Origin: Bifidobacterium pseudolongum subsp. pseudolongum DSM 20099
GTDB taxonomy: Bacteria > Actinomycetota > Actinomycetes > Actinomycetales > Bifidobacteriaceae
Length of the DNA stretch: 61,390 nt
Assembly: GCF_000771225.1 (NCBI RefSeq)
Contig: NZ_JDTZ01000011.1
Coordinates: 1-61,390, forward strand
Reading direction: 5' to 3'
Shown here: piece by piece, positions 27,488-35,656 of the stretch
How positions within the stretch are numbered: the stretch's first letter is position 1
How the letters are laid out: the number at the start of each line of letters is the position of its first letter
Notes under the pieces: model-generated
The model's input: only the letters and a program-made list of their open reading frames with translations
What the model was told of the DNA's origin: nothing
The model's database searches: none
Program-made: the position numbers and the translations under genes

Positions 27488-28459
27488 TTGCCACAAGAGC
27501 ATTCCACACCGCCGGCGTACCCGGTTCCCCCCAATCAGGAACCGGTGCGTCGGCGCGCTGTGTTTTCGGCGGGGTTCGCCAACCTTCCTTCGCACCATGC
27601 GCAAGCACTCGATGAAGTCTCGCACGCTCCAAGGCGTAGGCGTACCGGAGCCGATTCGCTGCAACTCATCGACGATTTGATCAATCGCCCGGTTGACCAG
27701 TTGTACAGTGACGCCCGGTTGGTGAACAAGCCGGATTCCAAGATTGTGTATTGGGGCACCCGCATAGTCGTGTTCCTCATCTGCATCGCAGTCGGGTTCG
27801 CCGGCTGTCAGTTCGTGCGCCTACTCAACACCGACCCCCGAAAACAGGTGCGCGAATCGTTGGCGAGCGAACTGACCGCGGAGAACGCCCATCTCGAATC
27901 GCTTGAATCGGAGAACATGGACCTGCGCAAGCAGATCGAAGCACAATCGGCGTCCGCCACACAATCGGCGGCCGAACGCATCGTGAAAGAGAACGAGGCG
28001 GCGGCTGGCGCGACGGCGGTCGAGGGGGAGGGGATCGTCATGACGATTGCGAATCCGCTTGCCGCGCGCAACGATGACGCCAGATCATTGCCGAGGGAAG
28101 CCACGGCGGACCGCCTGCGCATCGTCACCGACACCGACCTGCAGTTGCTCGTCTCATTGATGTGGCAACACGGTGCTGAGGCGATTGCGGTCAACGACAA
28201 CCGTCTGGGAGTGCAGACGTCGATCCGCACTGCCGGAAACTCAATTCTCATCGGCACCACGGCCATTGAAAGCCCATACAAAATTCAGGCGATAGGCGAC
28301 AAGAACGCGCTGGCGGACGCGATGAGCGAACGGTCGCTCCCCGCGCTGTACAGTGATTTCAACAGGTCGGGCATGCATCCGCAGATCAGCAAAACCGATT
28401 CGATGCGTCTGGAGGCGGCGCCTATCGGCAAGCTGACCTATGCACAGAAGGAGGAGTGA
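27488..28459 (+). CDS. DUF881 family membrane-anchored protein (first copy)
   Basis: 323 aa. A cytoplasmic Pro/Arg-rich N-terminus (about 95 residues) is followed by a single hydrophobic anchor (IVVFLICIAVGFAGCQFV), a coiled-coil stretch (SELTAENAHLESLESENMDLR) and the DUF881 domain with GIVMTIANPL, WQHGAEAIAVNDNRLGVQTSI and SPYKIQAIGDKNALADAM. The start appears to be TTG at 27488, 3 nt after the previous stop; a later start would remove the N-terminal tail but not the domain. Its stop overlaps the next start (TGATG). It corresponds to mycobacterial Rv1823; the function is unknown, with envelope or division roles suspected. Confidence 0.85.
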   Translation: MPQEHSTPPAYPVPPNQEPVRRRAVFSAGFANLPSHHAQALDEVSHAPRRRRTGADSLQLIDDLINRPVDQLYSDARLVNKPDSKIVYWGTRIVVFLICIAVGFAGCQFVRLLNTDPRKQVRESLASELTAENAHLESLESENMDLRKQIEAQSASATQSAAERIVKENEAAAGATAVEGEGIVMTIANPLAARNDDARSLPREATADRLRIVTDTDLQLLVSLMWQHGAEAIAVNDNRLGVQTSIRTAGNSILIGTTAIESPYKIQAIGDKNALADAMSERSLPALYSDFNRSGMHPQISKTDSMRLEAAPIGKLTYAQKEE

Positions 28460-28791
28460 TGGCAGCAGTACTCGGACTCATCATCGGAGTGGTCGTGGGA
28501 TTGTTCGTGCGACCGGATATCCCCATATTCCTGCAGCCGTACCTGCCGATCATGGTGGTGGCGGCGCTTGACGCGCTGCTTGGCGCCGCGCGGTCGTATT
28601 TCGAACGCAACTTCTCCGACAAGGTCTTTGTGATTTCGTTCCTTTCGAACGTCGTCACCGCAACCCTGCTCGTGCTCCTCGGCAACCAGCTGGGGGTTGG
28701 TTCGCAGTTGTCCACGGCCGTGATTGTGGTACTCGGCATCCGTATCTTCTCGAACGTCTCGGCAATCCGCCGGTTCATTTTCCAGGGGTGA
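28459..28791 (+). CDS. sbp: Small basic family protein (DUF1290)
   Basis: 110 aa, almost wholly hydrophobic: three membrane segments beginning AAVLGLIIGVVVGLFV. The family marker RPDIPIFLQPYLPIMVVAALDALLG is the conserved first half, followed by GAARSYFERNFSDKVF. Sbp proteins sit between two DUF881 genes in many Gram-positives. The start at 28459 is set by AAGGAGGAG 3-4 nt upstream, and it overlaps the upstream stop by one base. The molecular role is unknown; the genes probably form a membrane complex with the two DUF881 proteins. Confidence 0.88.
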   Translation: MAAVLGLIIGVVVGLFVRPDIPIFLQPYLPIMVVAALDALLGAARSYFERNFSDKVFVISFLSNVVTATLLVLLGNQLGVGSQLSTAVIVVLGIRIFSNVSAIRRFIFQG

Positions 28792-28794
28792 GGC

Positions 28795-29691
28795 ATGGGC
28801 AACGCACACACACCGCCACAGCCGCCGCGTGACGAGCCGGATGTTGGAGGCCAGCCGGCGCAGGAACCCGACCTCATCAAGAAAATCGTCTCACAGCACA
28901 ACAAAGACAAGGTCAACGACAACACGCAGACCGGTGCATTCCCGGTGGTGGGCAAGCGCAAGGCCAAGGCCAAAGGCAAGGCCAAGCGACTGTCCACGTC
29001 ATCCCGTTCGCTCAAGGCGCGCTTGGGCACCGGCGTGCTCATCGCCGTGCTGTGCGCGCTGCTCGCCTACGGGTATGTGATCCAGATCAACAACAAGGAC
29101 CTCACCTACGAGACGATGAGCGAGACCGAACTGACCCGCCTGATCAGCGAGAGCAACACACAGGTGCAGCGACTCGAACAGCGCAAGGCCGAACTGACCA
29201 GGCAATTGAACTCGCTTGAGGAAGCCGCCGACAAAGAGGCACAGGCCGCGCAGATCGCGAAGGAAAACGAGGAAGCGAGCGGTATCCTGTCGGGCAGGCT
29301 GCCGGCCCACGGCAAGGGCATTGTCGTGCGCATCACGCAAGGCACCAAAGCGCCGATTGACGCCTCGACGATGTTCAACCTCATCGAGGAGCTGCGCAAC
29401 GGCGGCGCCGAGGTCATCGCCATCAACAATGTGCGCGTCGTGACGTCCACCTACGTCAGCGAGTCGGACAACGGGCTCATCTGCGACGGCAAACTGCTCG
29501 AAGCGCCCTATGTGGTCAAAGCGATCGGCGACCCGTCCAACCTGCAGAACGCGGTGAACCTCGCCGGTGGCGTCGGATCGCGGCTGACCGTGAAATACGG
29601 CGCGACCGTCACCACGGAAGTCTCGGATGACGTCAATATCACCCAGACCCAGCCGGTTGAACGGTATAAGTTCGCAAAGATTGTAGAATAG
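28795..29691 (+). CDS. DUF881 family membrane-anchored protein (second copy)
   Basis: 298 aa. Layout as the first copy: polar N-terminus with a Lys/Ala-rich basic patch (GKRKAKAKGKAKR), one membrane anchor (TGVLIAVLCALLAYGYVI), a coiled coil (TQVQRLEQRKAELTRQLNSL) and a DUF881 domain with GKGIVVRITQGTK, EELRNGGAEVIAINNVRVV and APYVVKAIGDPSNLQNAV. Corresponds to Rv1825. It follows sbp after 3 nt. Its last codons contain the TAGAAT box of the FHA gene. The paired copies suggest a hetero-oligomer at the membrane. Confidence 0.87.
   Translation: MGNAHTPPQPPRDEPDVGGQPAQEPDLIKKIVSQHNKDKVNDNTQTGAFPVVGKRKAKAKGKAKRLSTSSRSLKARLGTGVLIAVLCALLAYGYVIQINNKDLTYETMSETELTRLISESNTQVQRLEQRKAELTRQLNSLEEAADKEAQAAQIAKENEEASGILSGRLPAHGKGIVVRITQGTKAPIDASTMFNLIEELRNGGAEVIAINNVRVVTSTYVSESDNGLICDGKLLEAPYVVKAIGDPSNLQNAVNLAGGVGSRLTVKYGATVTTEVSDDVNITQTQPVERYKFAKIVE
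29684..29689 (+). promoter_or_regulatory. TAGAAT -10 box at the end of the second DUF881 gene
   Basis: TAGAAT ends 8 nt before the ATG at 29698; the spacer AGGGAATT has no good ribosome binding site. It would give the FHA-MerR part its own leaderless transcript. Confidence 0.5.
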
Positions 29692-29697
29692 GGAATT

Positions 29698-30138
29698 ATG
29701 ACAGATCCGATTCCAAGCGCAGGCGAGACGACCATCATCGGCTTGCCCGCCATTCAATTTCCAGTAACCAGTTCAGGCGACCGCCCGCTGACGCAGGAGG
29801 ACCTCGAGACCATCACACGGCTCGCCGACAATACGGCATTGCTCATCGCCACACGTTCCGCGCTTTCCGGCTCGCGCTACCTGCTCGATGAGGACGAAGT
29901 GACAGTGGGTCGTGATCCCAAGTCGGACATCCTGCTTGACGATTCCACCGTCTCCCGCTCGCATGCGGTGTTCCGCCGCGTGAACGGGCAGTACGAGGTC
30001 GTGGACGCGGGAAGCCTCAACGGCACCTATGTCAACCGTCAACGCGTCGATCAGGCGTTGCTCAAAAACGGCGACGAAATCATGATCGGCAAATTCAGGC
30101 TCGTCTATTTCACCAATTCAGCTATCCGCGGACGATGA
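29698..30138 (+). CDS. FHA-domain protein, GarA/OdhI-like
   Basis: 146 aa. C-terminal FHA domain from about residue 60: VTVGRDPKSDILLDDSTVSRSHAVF with the phosphothreonine-binding Arg/Ser/His, then DAGSLNGTYVNRQ. The N-terminus carries GETTIIG with Thr11-Thr12, matching the ETT phosphorylation switch of GarA/OdhI, where a Ser/Thr kinase modifies one Thr and the tail folds back onto its own FHA. GarA controls 2-oxoglutarate dehydrogenase and glutamate enzymes. Position before a MerR gene matches Rv1827-Rv1828. The next gene overlaps its stop by 4 nt. Confidence 0.88.
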   Translation: MTDPIPSAGETTIIGLPAIQFPVTSSGDRPLTQEDLETITRLADNTALLIATRSALSGSRYLLDEDEVTVGRDPKSDILLDDSTVSRSHAVFRRVNGQYEVVDAGSLNGTYVNRQRVDQALLKNGDEIMIGKFRLVYFTNSAIRGR

Positions 30139-30899
30139 ATGCGCCGTTGACCAGACGCCATGGGGCACCCGCACACCTTGGTGATGAGGATTCACCGAAG
30201 TATGTGGATGTGCCATTGATCGATGTCGATGATGTGATGGTGCAGGGGGAGTTGTTTCCCCTACGCGATCTGCATGAACCGTTGTTCGGGTACCGCGGTA
30301 CCGTAGCCTCACGTGTGGCGGGCATCACGTACCGGCAGCTCGATTATTGGGCGCGCAAACGCATCGTTGTGCCGTCCATCGCGCCATCGACCGGTTCGGG
30401 ATCGCGCCGCCTGTATGCCTTCCGCGATGTCGTCATTCTGGCCGTGTCGAAGAAACTGCTCGACATCGGTGTGAACCTGCAGAACGTGACGAACGCGGTC
30501 GAATACCTGATGCGCCAGCCTTCAGACCGTCTTGAGCACATGACGATCCTCTGTGACGGGCAGCAGGTCGAGGAATGCGTCGAAGGCGAGCAGATGGCGC
30601 GGATGCTCAGCAGGGGAGAGGCGGTGTTCGGCGTATCCGTTGGTGCGCTGTGGCACCGCATCCAAGATGCCCTCGCCACGGAAGAGCATGTGGAGGTGAC
30701 CGATGCCGCTGTCATTGATCGGTCACTGCCGGTCAACCGTTTGGCTGCGGAACGCCTGCGTGAGACGCTCGACAAACGGCGTGTCCAACGTGAGGCGATA
30801 CTGTCCGCAACGGATTCTGGTGCCGTTTCGCCAACACTGGCCGACGTGGATCAGACAGCGGCGGATCAGCCCATATTGAGTCAAGGAGCATTGTCATGA
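30135..30899 (+). CDS. MerR-family regulator (Rv1828-like)
   Basis: 254 aa. After about 45 variable residues comes a MerR winged helix: YRGTVASRVAGITYRQLDYW, then ARKRIVVPS and GSRRLYAFRDVVILAVSKKLLDIG. The C-terminal part is not the usual metal-binding loop but a longer domain with VEYLMRQPSDRLEHMTILCDG, as in the Rv1828 type. The ATG at 30135 overlaps the FHA stop (ATGA), so both are made together. DNA target and ligand are unknown. It in turn overlaps the next gene by 4 nt. Confidence 0.85.
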   Translation: MNAPLTRRHGAPAHLGDEDSPKYVDVPLIDVDDVMVQGELFPLRDLHEPLFGYRGTVASRVAGITYRQLDYWARKRIVVPSIAPSTGSGSRRLYAFRDVVILAVSKKLLDIGVNLQNVTNAVEYLMRQPSDRLEHMTILCDGQQVEECVEGEQMARMLSRGEAVFGVSVGALWHRIQDALATEEHVEVTDAAVIDRSLPVNRLAAERLRETLDKRRVQREAILSATDSGAVSPTLADVDQTAADQPILSQGALS

Positions 30900-31321
30900 A
30901 CGCTTTACCAGCCATCCTGTGGATTATCGGCGCCGCCGTGGCATTGCTTGTCTGTGTGGTGACCGTGATGAGCAGTCATTACCGGGACGGCCGTGCCAAT
31001 GATGTGCGTCCGGTGACCTGGACGGTGATTGGCGGCCATGTGGCCTCATTCGTCCTATTGGCGGCGCCATACGTGGTGTATCTGGCGAACAGTGCGTCAA
31101 TCGGCGCACATGCGCGGTCGTTGTACACCAAACTCGGCTGGGCATCCGCGGCTGTGGCCGTGGTGCTGGTGATGGTCGAGCTTGTGCTGATGTATCTGCA
31201 GGCACGTCGTGCAATGCTTGCACAGGAGGCACGTGCCAGCGCGCAACAGGAAGCGCCAGCGCCGTCTGAGCGCTGCGGCAGTGACGGCGATGACGAAGAC
31301 AAACCGTCATCGCTGTGGTGA
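30896..31321 (+). CDS. Small membrane protein, hypothetical
   Basis: 141 aa. Three hydrophobic segments: PAILWIIGAAVALLVCVVTV, GGHVASFVLLAAPYVVYL and WASAAVAVVLVMVELVLMYL, then a charged cytoplasmic tail with acidic end (GSDGDDEDKPSS). I recognise no family. It overlaps the MerR gene by 4 nt (ATGA), so it belongs to the same operon and is made with the FHA and MerR proteins; a hairpin follows it. It may be the membrane partner of that regulatory pair, which is inference. Confidence 0.7.
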   Translation: MNALPAILWIIGAAVALLVCVVTVMSSHYRDGRANDVRPVTWTVIGGHVASFVLLAAPYVVYLANSASIGAHARSLYTKLGWASAAVAVVLVMVELVLMYLQARRAMLAQEARASAQQEAPAPSERCGSDGDDEDKPSSLW

Positions 31322-31350
31322 GTCTTGTGCACAGCCAATGGGACACAAAA

Positions 31351-31390
31351 CAGCGGGTATCAATCATCGGGGGACGATTGATACCCGCTG
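31351..31390. terminator. Hairpin terminator after the DUF881/FHA/MerR cluster
   Basis: Perfect 15-bp stem CAGCGGGTATCAATC (31351-31365) with 31376-31390, extendable by ATC/GAT, no U-tract. It lies between convergent genes. Confidence 0.8.
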
Positions 31391-31458
31391 AACAGATATG
31401 CCAGATATTGCTAATCTGACATAACGTACATTATCGGCTAAATGGGGATTACCGTGAC

Positions 31459-32190
31459 TTATGCCGCGGCCTTGTCCACGAAGTATTCCTCCACGGCCCC
31501 AGACAGCTCGGCCACATGGTCGATCACACGGTATGCGCCATGTTCAACCAGCTCGTTCGGCTCAGCGTACCCCCAGCCGCACCCCAGACAATCCAATGCG
31601 CATTCCTTGGCGCCATCCACATCGGTCCAACGGTCACCGACCATGAGCGCTCGGTCACCGAGCTCGCGGTCGAACCCGATGTTGTCGAATGCGTACCGGA
31701 TCACCGAGGCCTTGTCCACGCGCGAATTGTCGGTGCTGGCACCATAGATGCCATCGACGAGTTCGGTGATGTGGAAATGGTCGCACACCGGCTTCGCTTG
31801 GTATTCGGGCTTGCATGTGGCCACAGCAAGGTAATATCCGGCTTCGCGCAGCTTGGCGAGCTGTTCGGGAATGCCTGGATACAGTGTGTTGTACAGCCGT
31901 CCCGGCACTTTTTGCCCGGGGTTGTTCGGATCGTCGAACACTGCGGCGTCGCCGTAATAATGCCGGTACACACGCACGGCCTTGTCGAGCTTGTCGTCGG
32001 GAATATGGTTGCGTTTCATCGATTCGAAGATCGCCGGCCCGATGAAACGCTGCAGTTCCGCCTGGTCCGGGACCGGCACGCCGACCGCTTCGAACGCCTT
32101 GATCACACAGGCGATGATGCCCGGATCTGATTTGGTCAATGTACCGTCGAGGTCCAACAGGACCACACGTTGTGGATGAGCGAATTCCAT
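31459..32190 (-). CDS. HAD-family phosphatase (phosphoglycolate phosphatase/5'-nucleotidase-like)
   Basis: 243 aa. HAD core with all motifs: LLDLDGTLTKS (nucleophile Asp13 and acid Asp15), a four-helix cap (ELQRFIGPAIFESMKRN), motif II in LAVATCKPEYQAKPV, the Lys in DKASVIRYAF and motif IV VGDRWTDVDGAKECALDCLG. FIGPAIFESM is typical of the PGP-like 5'-nucleotidase branch. The physiological substrate cannot be read from sequence. Start support: GGAAGAGG before the ATG. It is the last gene of the minus-strand run that includes rbpA and helY. Confidence 0.85.
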   Translation of the reverse strand: MEFAHPQRVVLLDLDGTLTKSDPGIIACVIKAFEAVGVPVPDQAELQRFIGPAIFESMKRNHIPDDKLDKAVRVYRHYYGDAAVFDDPNNPGQKVPGRLYNTLYPGIPEQLAKLREAGYYLAVATCKPEYQAKPVCDHFHITELVDGIYGASTDNSRVDKASVIRYAFDNIGFDRELGDRALMVGDRWTDVDGAKECALDCLGCGWGYAEPNELVEHGAYRVIDHVAELSGAVEEYFVDKAAA

Positions 32191-32264
32191 GACGCCTCTT
32201 CCCTAGTTTGTCGATTAGTCATTCGAAGTCGCGTCCCAGCGATGTGAGGCGCGCATGGCCGGAC

Positions 32265-32612
32265 TCACTCGTAATCCGGAATCCAGCCATCCCGGTGCAT
32301 TTGGAGGCGCTTGTCAAGCAGGGTCTTCAGTTCATCCTCGGTGCGGCGTTCCAGAAGCATGTCCCAGTGCGTACGGGTCGGTTTGACGATGTCGTCGCCA
32401 GTATTGTCCTTGTCATCCTCACGATGCGCGGTCGCGCCGCAACGGCACTCCCACTCGTTCGGAATGTCGGCGCCTTCGGCGAACGGCAGGATGGTACGGT
32501 GCCCGCGTGGGCATACATATGCGACCTCCATGCGCGCCGCGAAATCGACATTGTCGTCGGACTCGAGCGACTTCGCTCCGATGCTCATGCCGCGTAGGCT
32601 GCGTTCCGCCAT
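32265..32612 (-). CDS. rbpA: RNA polymerase-binding protein RbpA
   Basis: 115 aa. Actinobacterial factor that binds RNA polymerase and the principal sigma factor and stabilises open complexes. Visible: the N-terminal RGMSIGAKSLESDDNV tail, the zinc-ribbon-like core YVCPRGHRTILPFAEGADIP with NEWECRCGATAH, then the basic linker KPTRTHWDMLLERRTEDEL of the sigma-interacting region. RBS GAGGAGG precedes the ATG. Its presence fits with the extended or weak -10-only promoters suggested elsewhere in the window. Confidence 0.94.
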   Translation of the reverse strand: MAERSLRGMSIGAKSLESDDNVDFAARMEVAYVCPRGHRTILPFAEGADIPNEWECRCGATAHREDDKDNTGDDIVKPTRTHWDMLLERRTEDELKTLLDKRLQMHRDGWIPDYE

Positions 32613-32691
32613 GCTTGTGCCTCCTCTTGATTACACAACGATTCCACGCTACAAAACAGTTCGGACGATGGTTTTATTCCTGACGGTGGGG

Positions 32692-35292
32692 TCAGTCGAC
32701 TCCGGAATACGCCACAATGCCGCGGTTCACTGCGTCAAACGCCTCACGTGCCCGGGCGGCGAGCATGGCGTGCTGCTCCCCCATGTACGGTTCGGCCGCG
32801 GCAATCTGCTGCAACACATCAGCAAGGCGCTTCGCGTTGCGCACGAAGTCTCCGCCTGTCAATTCGGTGTGCTCGAGCACCTGCGACAGGCCGTCGCCGC
32901 AGGACCAGTCGTAGATGATGTCCACGATGCCGAAATCCAGTGGCTGCAGGTAGCTGTCCATACCGGCGTCCTCACACAACACCAGCACCTGTTCGTCGAG
33001 GTACTTGAGTTCGCGCGCACGCTGGGCCACCATGCCGTGTGGCCCGCCCGGGTACCGGCGGGGTTCTCCCCCTTCGCCACGGCGCGCCTCGTACAGCAAC
33101 GACGAGAGCAACGCCGCGATCTGTGGGGTCGACAGATCGTCGAGCACGCCTTCAGTGATGGCCTGAGCCAAAACGAGGTCGCGTTCGGAATACAGGCGGC
33201 GCAGCAACTGGCCCTGTTCGGTGAGCGTATAGTCGCGCACACCGTCGTGATCAGCGCGTTCCAAGTACCCCAGACGGTCGAGGATCTCGCAGATGCGGTC
33301 GAAGTGGCGTGCCACGGAACCGGTGCGCGAATCATACCGCTGGCGCAGACGTTCCAGTTCACGCGTCTCACGCGTCCACCGGTGTCCCCACTTCATGTGG
33401 TCCTGGAAATCCGGGCACTGCTTGCACGGATGATCGTGCTCAAGATCCTTGAGCTTGGCGATCTTGGCGTCCAGCTGCCGGAAGGCGCGGGATTTGTCCG
33501 CATTCGTGGCGAACACCTCATGTTTGAGCCTGCGGCGCTCATTCTTCTGCAACTCGTTGAGTTGCATGCGGATGCGCAACAGGTCGGTGAAATCACCGTA
33601 TTCACACGTCATAGCATCGGCATAGCCAGCAATGGCCGCGGTGAGTGTTTCGATGCGCGCCTCGATCTGCCACGCCGATTCGTTGGCCTCCCACTGGGCG
33701 AACGAATGGTCAAGCGTGATGCGCGCCGTCTCGTAATCACTCGTGTTGAGCAGATTGACGGCCATGTTGAACGTCGGTTTGAAGCTCGAGTGCAGCGGGT
33801 AGACGCGCTTGCTCGATAGCGCGACCGCTGTTTCCGGCGTGAATCCACGGTGGTCCACGACGATGGCGTTGCCGATGGTGTCGATGCCACGGCGGCCGGC
33901 ACGGCCGGTCAGCTGCGTGTACTCCCCCGGCGTAAGGCCCACGATGCCGGTGCCATCGTATTTTTCGAGTTTCTCAATGACGACACTGCGCGCTGGCATG
34001 TTGATGCCGAGGGCAAGCGTCTCCGTGGCGAACACCACCTTGATGAGTCCCTCTTCAAACAGACGCTCTACGATCTGCTTGAACAACGCCACCATGCCGG
34101 CGTGGTGCGCGGCGAACCCCTCTTCGAGGGCATGGCGGAACCGCGAGAAATGCAGAGTCTTCAGGTCGTCGTGCGTCAGCTGGCCCTCGATCATCTCATC
34201 GACGATGCTGCGGATGCGCAACGCCTCATCATCGGTCGTGAGACAAAGACCGGCGTCAAGGCACTGGTCCACCGCCTCATCGCAGCCGTTGCGGGAGAAG
34301 ATGAAGTAGATCGCAGGCAGCATCCCCAGGAAATTGAGTTCATCGACCACCGCCCAGCGTCTAGGCTGGTATCGCTCCACCTGACGGCTGGCGCGCTTCT
34401 CGGGCCGCCCGTGGCGACCATGCCCTTTTCGGCGTTCGGCGCGTTCGGCGCCGCGCCTGCGCTGCTCGCGGCGTGTATACTCATCGAGCCTATGGCTCAG
34501 GCGCGCATTGAGCTTGGTGGTGGGCCTCCCCTGCCCGTCGTGCTGGTACAGGTCGAACAGCTCGGGTTCCGTGCGTGGGTCGCGTTGGATCAGCACGTAC
34601 TGTTCGAGCGGCACCGGTCGGTGTTCCGAGACGACGAGCTTGGTTTCGCCGCGCACCGACGCGATCCAGTGCGCGAAATCCTCCACGTTCGAGACCGTGG
34701 CGGACAGACCGACGATGCGCACCGACTGCGGCAGGTGGATGATGACCTCTTCCCATACGGGGCCACGGAACCGGTCGGCCAGATAATGCACCTCATCGAG
34801 CACGACATACCGCAACGCCTGCAGCGTTGTGGAATGCTCATAGAGCATGTTGCGCAACACCTCGGTCGTCATGACCACGATGTCGGCCTCGGAATTGATC
34901 GAGGTGTCACCGGTGAGCAAACCTACTTTATCCGGGCCATACAACGCCACGAGATCATGGTATTTCTGGTTGCTCAACGCCTTGATCGGCGTGGTGTAGA
35001 AAGCTTTTGCGTTCTGCTGCTGTGCCAGATAGACCGCGAAGTCGGCCACCACGGTCTTGCCCGCGCCGGTGGGGGCCGCCACCAGTACATTGGACCCCTG
35101 CTCCAACGCTTCGTTGGCATCCGTCTGGAACCGGTCGAGCTCGAACGGCAGTGTGTCGGCGAATCTGGCCGCGACGGATAGGCGTTGCCTCTTGACGCGG
35201 TCGAACCGTGCATACCGTTCGGACGGTGTCAGCTCACGTTCCTCGCCCGCATCGTCTGGCGATGATTTCCTTGGCCTGTGATGACGTGCCAT
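32692..35292 (-). CDS. helY: Ski2-like DEAD/DEAH-box RNA helicase (HelY)
   Basis: 866 aa, SF2 helicase of the Ski2/Mtr4 branch. Walker A APTGAGKT at 73-80, motif Ib-type TTPIKALSNQKYHDL, motif II DEVH at 166-169, motif III LSATVSN, then the C-terminal helicase motif LTGRAGRRGIDTIGN. A ratchet and DSHCT-type C-terminal region follows (LERLRQRYDS through MGEQHAMLAARAREAF). Actinobacterial HelY is next to pafBC here as in mycobacteria. The role is probably RNA turnover or processing; direct evidence is limited. A small membrane protein gene lies between it and pafBC. Confidence 0.92.
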   Translation of the reverse strand: MARHHRPRKSSPDDAGEERELTPSERYARFDRVKRQRLSVAARFADTLPFELDRFQTDANEALEQGSNVLVAAPTGAGKTVVADFAVYLAQQQNAKAFYTTPIKALSNQKYHDLVALYGPDKVGLLTGDTSINSEADIVVMTTEVLRNMLYEHSTTLQALRYVVLDEVHYLADRFRGPVWEEVIIHLPQSVRIVGLSATVSNVEDFAHWIASVRGETKLVVSEHRPVPLEQYVLIQRDPRTEPELFDLYQHDGQGRPTTKLNARLSHRLDEYTRREQRRRGAERAERRKGHGRHGRPEKRASRQVERYQPRRWAVVDELNFLGMLPAIYFIFSRNGCDEAVDQCLDAGLCLTTDDEALRIRSIVDEMIEGQLTHDDLKTLHFSRFRHALEEGFAAHHAGMVALFKQIVERLFEEGLIKVVFATETLALGINMPARSVVIEKLEKYDGTGIVGLTPGEYTQLTGRAGRRGIDTIGNAIVVDHRGFTPETAVALSSKRVYPLHSSFKPTFNMAVNLLNTSDYETARITLDHSFAQWEANESAWQIEARIETLTAAIAGYADAMTCEYGDFTDLLRIRMQLNELQKNERRRLKHEVFATNADKSRAFRQLDAKIAKLKDLEHDHPCKQCPDFQDHMKWGHRWTRETRELERLRQRYDSRTGSVARHFDRICEILDRLGYLERADHDGVRDYTLTEQGQLLRRLYSERDLVLAQAITEGVLDDLSTPQIAALLSSLLYEARRGEGGEPRRYPGGPHGMVAQRARELKYLDEQVLVLCEDAGMDSYLQPLDFGIVDIIYDWSCGDGLSQVLEHTELTGGDFVRNAKRLADVLQQIAAAEPYMGEQHAMLAARAREAFDAVNRGIVAYSGVD

Positions 35293-35325
35293 AACCCTTC
35301 ATCTCGTCATAATCAATCGGTGATA

Positions 35326-35643
35326 TCAGTCATTGAATGTGGACCAGCGGCGCCATGTGCGCGCATGACGGTCCTCACGCTGTTGGCGGCGTTCGATGAC
35401 CTGCACATGGGCATCGGAGTACCGTTCCGCGGCCACACGCAATGGTTCGGTGAAAATCGGGCGCTGGGGCGCCTGAACAGTGCTGTCATGCTCACTCATG
35501 CGGCCCAGTCGTTCCGAGATCTGTGCGCCGGTCTCACTGACATTGCGCAGTGCGCGCATGCCATGCACCGCCGCATACATGCAGCCGGCGATGAGCATGC
35601 CGAGCATGAACAGCGCAAGAACAAGCCAAACCCACCAAGGCAT
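35326..35643 (-). CDS. Small single-pass membrane protein, hypothetical
   Basis: 105 aa. One N-terminal hydrophobic helix (WWVWLVLALFMLGMLIAGCMYAAV), then a polar, Arg/Gln-rich tail with ISERLGRMSEHDS and ERRQQREDRHARTWRRW. No known domain. Mycobacteria place Tat or small membrane genes near helY-pafBC, and the short N-anchored layout loosely recalls TatA, but the amphipathic helix after the anchor is not convincing. It sits 13 nt after pafBC and 33 nt before helY, all on one strand, so it is likely cotranscribed. Confidence 0.65.
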   Translation of the reverse strand: MPWWVWLVLALFMLGMLIAGCMYAAVHGMRALRNVSETGAQISERLGRMSEHDSTVQAPQRPIFTEPLRVAAERYSDAHVQVIERRQQREDRHARTWRRWSTFND

Positions 35644-35656
35644 GGGGTCACTCCCT

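Noticed and set aside
35326..35643. TatA identity for the small membrane protein near helY and pafBC
   Set aside because: The position is suggestive but the chain lacks the FG hinge and amphipathic helix expected of TatA.
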